Of a stretch of DNA of 64,000 bases, positions 21,682 to 31,044 are shown in pieces (position 1 is the first letter of the stretch; each line of letters starts with the position of its first letter). Below the pieces are notes generated by a model. That model was not told the origin of the DNA. It did not search any database and worked only from the letters and a program-made list of their open reading frames with translations. The position numbers were made by a program, and so were the translations under genes. The DNA comes from Paragyromitra xinjiangensis (Eukaryota; Ascomycota; Pezizomycetes; Pezizales; Discinaceae): NCBI GenBank assembly GCA_038503065.1, contig JBCAMK010000001.1, positions 2,976,001 through 3,040,000 on the forward strand, given 5' to 3'.

Positions 21682-23420
21682 CCTCTTTCCAGGCTATGAT
21701 CAATGAGGTTTTACATGACCTCCTAGACCTCGGAGTTATAGTATACTTAGATGATATACTTATATACTCCAAGAACATGGAAGGACACCAGTTCCTCGTC
21801 AAGAAGGTGTTAGGAAGGTTGAGAGAAGCCAACCTCCATGCCCACATTGACAAGTCCTTCTTTCATTTGAAAGAAGTGGAATATTTGGGGTACAACATCT
21901 CCGAGCATGGCATCTCTATGTCCAAAGAGAAAGTCAATGCTGTCAGGGAGTGGCCGGTACCTAGAACTGTGAAGGATGTGCAGGCCTTCTTAGGCTTCGC
22001 CAACTTCTACAGGAGATTCATAGCAGGTTTCAGTCGGGTTTGCAAGCCCTTGATGGATCTGCTGATGAAAGACAAGAAGTGGTTCTGGACTGCCGCTTGT
22101 GATAGGGCTTTTGAGGAACTCAAGCAGCTGTTCACAAGTGAGCCAGTCCTAGTTCATTTTCACCCCAGTAGGCGCACAGTTGTAGAGACTGATGCAAGTG
22201 ACTTTGCGAAAGGTGCAGTGTTATCTCAGTATGGCGAGGATGGGAAGCTACATCCAGTAGCCTTCTATTCCAAGAAGTTTTCCCCCGCCGAGATAAACTA
22301 TGACATCCATGACAAGGAAATGGGCGCCATAGTGGCTGCTTTCCGAGAATGGGAGCACCTTTTGAAGTCAGTAGAGGGAGAAGTTACTGTGTTCACCGAT
22401 CATAAGAACCTAGAGTACTTCAACAGTACCAAGGTCTTAACCCGCCTGCAGGCCAGATGGTCTGAAGACCTGGCGGGTTATAACTTTAAGGTGGTCTATA
22501 GATCCGGTGAAAAGAATGGGAAGCCAGATGTCCTATCTAGACAGTGGGATCACCGCCTAGGAGAGGGAGGTGAACCTGCAGTTGCAGAACCACAGTTGTT
22601 TTTCCGTCCAGGACAATTGGTATTGAACCCTGCTGGGCTAGCGGCCATCAGAGTTCACCAACTCCAATCTACATTCTTGCAGAGGCTTGAAGCTGTGGCA
22701 GCTCTCGATATCCAGTGGCAAGGCATCCGCCAGGCACTACAGGAGAAGAAAGAAGGATTAGACCCGTCACTGTCCCTCAAGGATGGTTTAGTGTTCTACA
22801 AGAACCAATGGTATGTCCCGGAAGGCAGAGACCTCCGCCAGGAAATCTTCACTGAGTGTCATGACAGCAAGATGGCTGGTCACTTCGGGCAGTTCAAGAC
22901 AGTTGAAAAGATTAAGTCCAACTTCTACTGACCCAACATGGATAAGGACATTGAAGAGTATGTCTGGAGCTGTGATAGCTGCCAGAGGAACAAAACCACC
23001 CGCCACAAGAAGTATGGTGAGCTACTACCTCTGGAAGTGCTCTATCGCCCATGGACCTCAATCTCTATGGACTTCATAGTGGGATTACCTGAATCCGATG
23101 GAAATACCAAGATCTGGGTCATAGTTGACCGGTTTTCGAAGATGGCTCACTTCATTCCGCTACCTAGCGAGAATAAGACTGAGGACATGGCAAAACTCTT
23201 CCTGAAAGAAATCTGGAAGCTTCATGGTCTCCCTGATGACATAGTCTCGGATAGGGATAGCAAATTCATCTCCCACTTTTGGCAGTCATTGATGGATCTC
23301 CTCAATGTGAAGTTAAACTTGTCTACCACATTTCATCCACAAACCAATGGTCAAACCAAAAGGGTTAACCAGGTTCTAGAGCAGTATATACGGAGCTATT
23401 GTTCCTTCCAGCAGGATGAT
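21682..23420 (+). pseudogene. Gypsy-2 pol (RT end, RNase H, integrase)
   Basis: A chromoviral Ty3/gypsy polyprotein segment: SSFQAMINEVLHD, catalytic YLDDILIYS (about 21,750), VETDASDFAKGAVLSQY and VFTDHKNLEYF of RNase H, then the integrase zinc region around 22,850-22,995 (ending CDSCQRNK) and core motifs SMDFIVGLPES and VSDRDSKFISHFW. One TGA at 22,929-22,931 replaces the Trp expected in NFYWP. At 23,420 the frame is interrupted by LINE-1, and it resumes at 30,134. It differs in sequence from gypsy-1, so these are two families. Confidence 0.9.
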
Positions 23421-23548
23421 CATGCTCCGTCTCCCCTACACTTCACCCCCTACATTTGCACCTTCCTATTTTGGCCACCTAACCTCCTCACTTTTGTGAA
23501 AATTTTTTCACCACACCAAAACTTCAGCTTCACTCCTAGCATACAGTG

Positions 23549-25054
23549 ATGGCTGAATTTCCCCCGGTTGCCCTCCCCCCCCCTTCCTCCAGGGCTCTCT
23601 CCCGAACTACTTCCCCCCTCAACTACAACCAACCCACCAATAGACCATCCACCCCTGACTTGGTTCCCAAGACAGTCCTGGACTCTATCTCTGATGTCCT
23701 TCGCGACTTCACTTATCACCAAGGCTTTTCAGACTCCCCCGTCGCTAGCCTCCTCTCCCAGCTTGATCTGGCAGAGCCATCCCCAGTCGAGGCTATTCTC
23801 CTCACCATCGCCCTTTCTACCGCCAGCCAACTCGCCAATCTCTCTTCGAGAGTCACCAGCTTCGAAACAGCCCTTTTAGGGCTCCTGAACAAACCCCACT
23901 CTCCCCCCCTCCCCTCCAACACCATCTCACAACTCCAAACCTCAGTCGCGCTTCTCTCCGACCAGGTTTCCCTCCTTCCAAAGAATCTTAAAAATCCTGC
24001 CCCTCCTCCTGCCCTCCCGGCGGCAAAAAAACCCAAAACATTTGCCGACGCCGCCAAAGCCCACCAACAATCCGAACCTCAGGTTCCTAAGGCAAAAAAG
24101 AACACCACCAGCAAAGACGGTAAAGAAAAGGAAAAGAAATCTCCTCTTCCCACTGCATTCAGACGTTTCTTCGCCACTCGCAACACACCTGAACCCTTCG
24201 ATGACCCCGCTTCCCTCGCTGCTTCCCTTCCCATACACCTCGGTCGCGCCCTCAGGGCAGCCAACTTTCGTGATGACCTCTCCGTTTCCCTCTCCGTTAC
24301 TATTAACGCGAGAGGCACCATAACCCTCCTCGCCGACCCTTTCACCCCAGCCCTTGAATTTATCCAATACTTTTCCCTCCTCACCAAAGTCCTGAACGAA
24401 AACTGCCCTGTCAAGGAAAATCCGTTCTTGTCTCTCAGATCTGCCCCAACCGACGTGGACCTCGCCATCCACAACATCCCTATCCATGTTCTCCCTGCTG
24501 ATGACATAACAACACTCATGTCTGACGCCGTCCTCTTCGCAACAAACGTTCAGATCACCAAAGCCCAATACCTCAAACCCAAACCTTCAGATCGTGAAGG
24601 CAAAAAGACAACCTCAGTTGTTATCTCTTGCTCTCCAGAAGACGCAAAGAAGATAGGTTCTACCATCCGCCTCTTCTCCAGACCCCGCAAAACCCACCTA
24701 ATGTGGTCCGACTCCCCCACCACCCAATGCCATTTCTGCCAGAAATTTGGCCACTCCGACATCCGCTGCACTGAAGTAAAGAATAAAGGCATTGGTCAAT
24801 CCTCTGCCACTTGCTCAATATGTGCGGGCCCTCATCCCACATCCGCCCACCGCTGCACCATCCCCACCTGTCCCGGTGGCGGCTTCATCAAACGCATTCC
24901 TAACTGCTGCCCCAACACTCCAACCAAATGTGCCAATTGTCAAGACCCTCACCAAGCAACCGACCCATCCTGTCCCACCCGCAAAGCTGCTTTTGAAAAA
25001 GCCCTCTCCCGCAGATCCCAGTCTGCCCCTACTGATACCAATATGTCTATTTAA
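23549..25054 (+). CDS. LINE-1 ORF1 protein
   Basis: The 501-residue frame starts at the ATG at 23,549 (MAEFPPVALPPPSS). It has a Pro/Ser-rich N-terminus, a Lys-rich middle (about residues 150-195, KKNTTSKDGKEKEKK), an RRM-like central region, and three Cys clusters near the C-terminus: CHFCQKFGHSDIRC (CX2CX4HX4C), CSICAGPHPTSAHRC and CANCQDPHQATDPSC. Such proteins bind the element RNA and form RNP particles. The stop codon TAA at 25,052-25,054 shares its last A with the ORF2 start codon. Confidence 0.88.
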   Translation: MAEFPPVALPPPSSRALSRTTSPLNYNQPTNRPSTPDLVPKTVLDSISDVLRDFTYHQGFSDSPVASLLSQLDLAEPSPVEAILLTIALSTASQLANLSSRVTSFETALLGLLNKPHSPPLPSNTISQLQTSVALLSDQVSLLPKNLKNPAPPPALPAAKKPKTFADAAKAHQQSEPQVPKAKKNTTSKDGKEKEKKSPLPTAFRRFFATRNTPEPFDDPASLAASLPIHLGRALRAANFRDDLSVSLSVTINARGTITLLADPFTPALEFIQYFSLLTKVLNENCPVKENPFLSLRSAPTDVDLAIHNIPIHVLPADDITTLMSDAVLFATNVQITKAQYLKPKPSDREGKKTTSVVISCSPEDAKKIGSTIRLFSRPRKTHLMWSDSPTTQCHFCQKFGHSDIRCTEVKNKGIGQSSATCSICAGPHPTSAHRCTIPTCPGGGFIKRIPNCCPNTPTKCANCQDPHQATDPSCPTRKAAFEKALSRRSQSAPTDTNMSI

Positions 25055-25058
25055 TGAA
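25050..25058 (+). promoter_or_regulatory. UAAUG stop-start overlap between LINE-1 ORF1 and ORF2
   Basis: The sequence TTTAATGAA places the TAA of ORF1 and the ATG of ORF2 on a shared adenine. In some LINEs (SART1 of silkworm is the known case) this arrangement allows the downstream ORF to be translated by termination-coupled reinitiation. The same use here is inference. Confidence 0.6.
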
Positions 25059-27764
25059 TAGTACAACCTCAGTACCACAGGAATTTAAAACCTTTTCAAT
25101 CATACAACACAACACTGCTGGGAGCTTGTCTGTGTTTCACTCACTTTTTTCATCAATTGATCACTCCACCCCGATCATTCTAATTCAAGATCCTTTCCTT
25201 TGGAATCACAAACCACTTTGTGCACCAGGGTACAATATTCTCTATCCACCTACCACTCAACCTAAAAAAGTTAGAGTATGCATTTACATTAACATTTCTT
25301 TTGTTCAATTATTAAAAATTTCGTTTCTTCCCCTTTTTTTCGACAGAGATGACATGGTTGGCGTCATGCTTTCATCTACTGAAGGATTTTTCTCCTCCAA
25401 CAACAAACAACTTATTAATTTATACAACCGCAAACGTATAAACTCACCCGGTCACCACATACACCCCTCCCTCATCTTTCCAGAAACAAATATCCCTACT
25501 CTTATTGCGGGCGACTTTAACATTCACCATTCCTCAACAGACCCAAGCAGGATCCTTTCCCACAATGAGAAAACCCAATCGGACAAATATTTTTCCGCCG
25601 CCTTTTCATCCAATTTTACTGCCATCAATAACCCCGGGAGCTTCACCCGCTTCCCCTACGATTCCCACTCCAGACCAAGCGTAATTGACCTTACATTTGT
25701 CAACTACTCCCTTCTTCCCTTTTTACTACAATGGTCCAACGACCTCCCCCCTTCAGGCTCTGATCACACTTGCATTAAAACAACCTTCTCCCCCCTTTCC
25801 TCCTCTTCTTCACCCCCGATTCCGAACTGGCCACTAGCCGATTGGAGTAGCATAATACCTGCGCTCCAACAAGTCATTATCCCTCCCCCAACTAACTCTG
25901 ATATTGATTCCTGGTTCACCCACAACCTCTCTCAAATCACCATTCCACTTCTCCTTTACACACCAAAAAAACGACCCACTTCTTGGTCCAAGAAATGGTG
26001 GTCCTCTGAAATCTCAGAACTCCGTCGTATATTTCATTCAGTTTCCCGGGCCCATAGAGCCCGCTATCATCATCAACGTCCCCCTCCCTCCAAAGAAGTC
26101 AAAAAGGCGAAAAATGCTTATTTTAAAGCAATTTCGCAGGCAAAGAAAGCCCATTGGAATAACTTCCTCTCCAACGCTTCCCCCGCCAATGTTTGGGCCG
26201 CTAAAAGACTCAAAACGGCTAACAATATCACCCAACTCCCCTCCCTCCCAAACGCCACCACTCCACAAGAAATTAATTCTTCCCTTCTTAATCAATTTTT
26301 TCCCCCCAGAATTAATTCCTCCCCCCCTCTTCCTACTTTCTTTCCTGAACATCTTCCCATTTCTCCTGATGAGGTCAGTGCCGCATTAGCGAAATCCTCC
26401 AATTCTTCCACCCCAGGCCCCGATTCCATTCCTTATTCTGTCTGGAAACGAATCAACCGCCATCTGCCTTCTCTTCTTCCGTCACTCCTCACTCCACTCA
26501 TGCAATTCGGATACCACCCTATTTCCCTAAAAAAGGCCAATGGTATCGTCCTCCCCAAACCAAATAAACCAACTTATTCTCTCCCTTCCTCGTTTAGAGT
26601 CATAGTTCTTCTCGAAACTATTTCTAAAATTCTCGAACGCATTGTTGCAAATCGATTAGCCGATATCGCACACCACCTTTCACTCATCCACCCTGGGCAA
26701 TGCGGTTCTCTGAAACTCATCTCAGCGGCGGACGCCGCTACGGCTCTCATCCAAGATGTTCGCACCCTCCAAGCCGCGGACCTTAAAGTTTCTACTCTTT
26801 TTCTCGATATAAAAGGGGGCTTTGACAATGTCAACCCCATTATTCTTCAAGCTCGTCTTCTTTCTCATGGAGTTCCTCCATATCTTGTTTTTTGGATTAT
26901 TTCCTTTCTTTCTCAACGTGAATGTCGTCTTTTATTTCAAGGCGCTGCTCATGATTTTCATCCAGTTTCGGTAGGAGTACCTCAAGGGTCCCCTATTTCT
27001 CCTTTATTATTTGTTATCTATGTTTCTCCTCTTCATACTTTGTCTTCTTTATCTACTATTGTTCTTTCATATGTGGATGATTTTGCTCTTACTGTCGCAA
27101 GCAAATCCATTCACACCAACATCCGATTACTCGAAGCTGCCGCCTCCGACATTGAAATCATTGGGGCAGCAATCGAAGTATCTTTTTCCATTCCCAAAAC
27201 GGAACTCATTCACTGGGTTACCGCTCGCAATCAACTTCCTCCTTCTTCTCATAACCTCCCCATCATTATCCAAGGAAATTCCTTCCCCCCTCAAAAACTT
27301 GTTCGCTGGCTGGGGTTCTGGTTTTCTACCAACATGAACACCGATGCACATTTTCTCTGCCGACTCCAATCAGCCCAAAAAGCTTTTTTCGCCATCAAAT
27401 CACTTGCCCCACCAGGAGCTGGTTTAAATTCCCTCAACTGTCGCCGCCTAGCTCAAGGCCTCATCCTCCCTATTCTATCTTATGGAATGGCTATCTTCAC
27501 CCCTTCTTCCAATAGCTTATCTAAAATTAACCCCTTCTGGAACTCGGTTCTCAGATGGGTCACAAACTCTTTTAGATCCACCAATATTGCAGTCCTCACC
27601 AGAGAAGCTTGCCTTCCTCCCATCCTCCCCTTCAGCCTCTATCTCAAAAGAAGGCACACCCTACGTCTTATTTCTCTCACCACTTCCGCCAATCCTGCGG
27701 CAGCCCGACTTCCTCCCTCCTTTCCTGCTTATCCTACTCCGTCCCTATTACTCCGCACTCACCT

Positions 27765-29192
27765 CATCAGTAAAAATAATTAACGCCTCCAGGAGAATGG
27801 GCACGTCTCCCGGGGAGGCAATCTCCTCCAGGTGCTCCGTGCGCTCCCAGGGCGCCTGGAGGCACGAGCGCCCGACCTGCATCTCCCGGAGGATATGGCT
27901 TCTCCCGAGATATGCTTTATCCTCCATGAGCCAAAGGCACGATGCTGAGCCTCCATCCCACTCCTGGACCTCAACACCACTGCAAGAGACTCCCTGAATC
28001 GCAGACTATTGGATCTCGCTTAGGGACTTAGAAGAATTTCTTTCAACTCCCCGTTGCTGCCCCAACCCACCCACGCCGCCCACCCCTATTCACCCACCCC
28101 CTTTTAACCCCCTTTGCTACGCCCATACCTTCTCCCCTCCAACTCCTCCATCAACGCATTTTGTACAGTAGCTAACTCTGAGTAGGCCTGTCAATCCCCT
28201 TGCCGAATCAACTGCTTCCGAGCCTCCGAATCCACTGCTGAATTGACTCCTGAATAGACTCCGAATTGACTGCTGAAATGACTGCTGAATAGACTCCGAA
28301 TCGGCTGTTTCTAAGCCTCCGAATTTACTGCCAAATTGACCCCTGAATAGACTCCGAATCCACTGCTGAATTGACTCCTGAATAGACTCCGAATTGACTG
28401 CTGAATTGACTGCTGAATAGACTGCTGAATAGACTCCGAATCGGCTGTTTCTGAGCCTCCGAATCCACTGCCGAATTGACTCCTGAATTGACTCCGAATC
28501 GGCTGTTTCTAAGGCTCCGAATCCTGCTGAATTGACTGCTGAATAGACTCCTGAATAGACTCCGAATCGGCTGTTTCCAAGCCTCCGAATCCACTGCCGA
28601 ATAGACTCCTGAATAGACTCCGAATCGGCTGTTTTTAAGCCTCCGAATCCTGCTGAATTGACTGCTGAATTGACTGCTTAATAGACTCCGAATCCCGTGC
28701 TTTCCTGCCTCCGGATAGGCCGTTTCCGAGCCTCCGAATCCATAGCTGAATTGGCTGTTTGCCTGCCTCCGAATCGACTCCACGGCAAGCTCAGCAGCAG
28801 GCTCGGAATAGGAGGAGTGGGATCCAGTAGGGCAGGCAGGCAGGCAGGCAGGAGGATGCGGGGACTCGTTCGATGTATATAGATCCATTAGATAGTCAAT
28901 AATAATATTCAAAATATTCTCCAAACTTGAGTGACAGCGTGACATCAGTGAATTGAGAAGGGTGACAGGTGTAATTTATGCTTCTCCACAGCTCTCCATG
29001 GCGCTTTGGGAGTGCCTATATCGATCTCCTAGAGTCTCCTGGAGTGCTTGCTGCTCCTCCGTGTGCCTCCCTGAGGAGGTTGGTCGCGAATCGCTCCTCC
29101 AGGTAGGCACATATTCTCCACGGGTATCCCAAGCCTCCCGGCGATCCCGAGCCTCCTGGAGCTCAGGGAGAAAATAATTCATTTTACTGATG
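27765..29192 (+). mobile_element. CATCAG-family element D1
   Basis: A complete 1,428-bp element with ends CATCAGTAAAAATAATTAAC and ATTCATTTTACTGATG and perfect CT flanks (27,763-27,764 and 29,193-29,194). Inside: a hairpin-rich left end (CTCCAGGAGAATGGG...CCCGGGGAGG), GGGACTTAGAAGAATTT (28,022), a CCCACCCCTATTCACCCACC tract, the 12-bp satellite (28,195-28,790), and ATGTATATAGATCCATTAG (28,874). It is the newest layer of the nest: gypsy-2, then LINE-1, then D1. It contains no transposase. Confidence 0.92.
28195..28790. repeat. 12-bp-based tandem array in D1
   Basis: GAATTGACTGCT, GAATAGACTCC and CGAATCGGCTGTTTCTAAGC units repeat as in G and D2. The long minus-strand frame at 28,325-28,945 spans the array and its flank. 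It recurs in frame in D0 and D2 (MDLYTSNESPHPPAC start) but ends in satellite-encoded Ser/Gln repeats. Confidence 0.85.
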
Positions 29193-30133
29193 CTTCGAGG
29201 GCTGGGCCAGAAAAGACCAAGACCATGGAATTCTAAAGCCATATCCAGGGTCAGGCCCCTCCCCATCGATCAGATGTGCTATGATATTTCTTCTTTCCTT
29301 TCACCTGAAATTCATCCTTTCTTCTCTGGGTTTACTATCGATAAACCCAATCTTACTATTGAAAAAGCGGCTTTTGCCGCCCTCCCTCACGTCCGAAACA
29401 GTCTAATAGAGGACTGGAACAATACTCTCCCCTCTCCCGAATATTATCCCTTTCCTACTTCGCTAAAACCTCATCTTTTCATGAGTCTTCCAAGGTTCGC
29501 CTCAGGACGAATTCATCAAATGCGCGCCCACAAAAGTTACCTCAAAGCTCACCCCGACTGGGCCCACTCCTTCCCCCCCCTATGCTGCAGATGCAAATCA
29601 GATAATGAAAATATGCATCATGCCATCCTCACATGCCCTCAACGTCAAGAGGAACGATCCCGATACATCCCCAACATTGTGTCTCTGTCTCCTGACGCCC
29701 CCGTCTGGTCGAATATGCCCATGATCATTTCGCTTTCCGAATATATCAAAGCATCCCATACAAACTACCCGCCCTCTTGGAATAACTGGGCAGACTTCGT
29801 ATCAACATCTAGACCCTCAGATATATTATCTTCGGTGTCTGCTTCTATCTGAGTTTTTCACGTATACTTTCATTTACTTTTTAACATTGTTGTTGATTAG
29901 TATAATTTCTGTTCTCGGTTGGTTTTATAGGTTATAAGTTTAAGTGTTGGTTGGAAAATTTAAAAATGTTTTTATTTTTTATTTTTTCTTATGTTAGTTT
30001 TGATTTATTTAAGGAGGGTTGTTGGTTGGGTTTTATTAACGCCATAACTTCGGTTGCATGCGATATTCTTGTACCTTAAACAATGAAACTATGAGTTAAC
30101 AGAAAAAAAAAAAAAACCTTCCAGCAGGATGAT

Positions 30134-30871
30134 TGGTCAGATCTCCTCCCCCTCGCTAAGTATGCCTATAACTCTGCTATCTCCGAGTCCACCAAGGTAT
30201 CACCCTTTTGTGCAAACTATGGGTTTGAACCTCGGACCAATTGGCCAAATGCAAAGCCAAGAGCAGATTGGGATAACCTGGCGAGTCAAGTTAAGGTATC
30301 TCAGTGGAAAGCCATTTGGAAAGCCATTTGGCATGCCATGCAGGAGAACCTGGAGAAGGCTAGGATCCGGATGGCCCGCTGGTATGATAAGCATCACCAG
30401 AAGGGACCGGAACTCAAGCCAGGTGATGAGGTTATGCTTGATCGGCGCAATGTACAAACAAATCGACCGATGAACAAGCTGGATCAGAAGAAGTTTGGGC
30501 CCTTTAAGGTCAAGAAAGCAGTGGGGAAGTGAGCCTTTGAGCTTGTCTTGCCTCCGGGTATGAAGATACACCCAGTATTCCACATCAGCCTCTTGGAACC
30601 TTACAGAGCGCCAGCAAACTCTCTGAGAAGAGAACCCCCACTGGAGATGGAGATGGTTGATGAGGAAGAGAACTGGGTGATGAGAGAGATAGTGGACTCC
30701 AAGGTGAACCGCAAAAAGAAGAGAGTGGAATATCTTGTACTCTGGGCGGGTTATGAACAGGAAGAGGCTACATGGGAACATCTTAGGAATAGTGCCAAAG
30801 AAGCCCTTTCAGATTTCCACAAGAGGTACCCTAAGAAGCCCCAAGACAGGAGGATTGCGGGGCCAGAGTAG
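30134..30871 (+). pseudogene. Gypsy-2 integrase C-terminus and chromodomain
   Basis: The segment resumes the integrase after LINE-1 with DWSDLLPLAKYAYNSAISEST and FCANYGFEPRTNWP. It then carries the integrase C-terminal module (KPGDEVMLDRRN, KKFGPFKVKKAVGK, HPVFHISLLEPYR) and a full chromodomain, WVMREIVDSK..VEYLVLWAGYEQEEATWEHL, ending at TAG 30,869-30,871. One in-frame TGA at 30,530-30,532 separates the module from the HPVFH motif, and a short frame slip with a duplicated GGAAAGCCATTT occurs near 30,310. Chromodomains of this kind direct chromoviral integration to particular chromatin. Confidence 0.88.
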
Positions 30872-31028
30872 CCCATTTCCTTATAGTTCTTGTTTTCCTT
30901 TGGTTCAAATTATTTCCGCTATGTACACGAGAATTTCCTATTGCAGTACTAGAGTAGTAGACCTAGAAGTTTAGAAGAATAGACTAGACTATAGAACTCA
31001 AGCAGTAAAAGATCCCGAAGACAGGATC

Positions 31029-31044
31029 TAGGAGAGGGAGGTAC
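31029..31044 (+). promoter_or_regulatory. Polypurine tract of gypsy-2
   Basis: TAGGAGAGGGAGGTAC lies directly before the TGTAAC start of the 3' LTR and after the end of pol. That is where the plus-strand primer of reverse transcription is made in LTR retrotransposons. Confidence 0.65.

Larger units (their letters stand above)
25054..29852 (+). pseudogene. LINE-1 ORF2 (endonuclease-RT), split by element D1
   Basis: Coding segments are 25,054-27,764 and 29,195-29,852. Together they total 3,369 bp, or 1,122 residues, with no stop. Seen in order: an AP-endonuclease-like domain (IIQHNTAG, IAGDFNIHHSSTDP, SGSDHTCIKTTF; residues about 10-240), reverse transcriptase (about 430-760) with FRVIVLLETISKILERI, LFLDIKGGFDNV, GVPQGSPISPLLF and the catalytic LSYVDDFALTV, then a C-terminal CX2C...HX4C cluster in LCCRCKSDNENMHHAILTC. 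D1 interrupts it after LLLRTH; with D1 and one CT removed it continues LRGLGQKRPRPWNS. As it stands the product would be truncated after the RT. Confidence 0.9.
23421..30116 (+). mobile_element. LINE-1, full-length two-ORF non-LTR retrotransposon
   Basis: The element is inserted in gypsy-2 integrase with a perfect 17-bp duplication, CCTTCCAGCAGGATGAT, at 23,404-23,420 and 30,117-30,133, and an oligo-A tail at 30,103-30,116. Without the nested D1 element it is about 5.27 kb, with a 128-bp 5' leader, ORF1, overlapping ORF2 and a 3' UTR of about 260 bp. The ORF1 knuckles, the N-terminal AP-endonuclease, the RT and a C-terminal CCHC fit a Tad/I-clade LINE. Apart from D1, both frames are intact. 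Confidence 0.93.
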
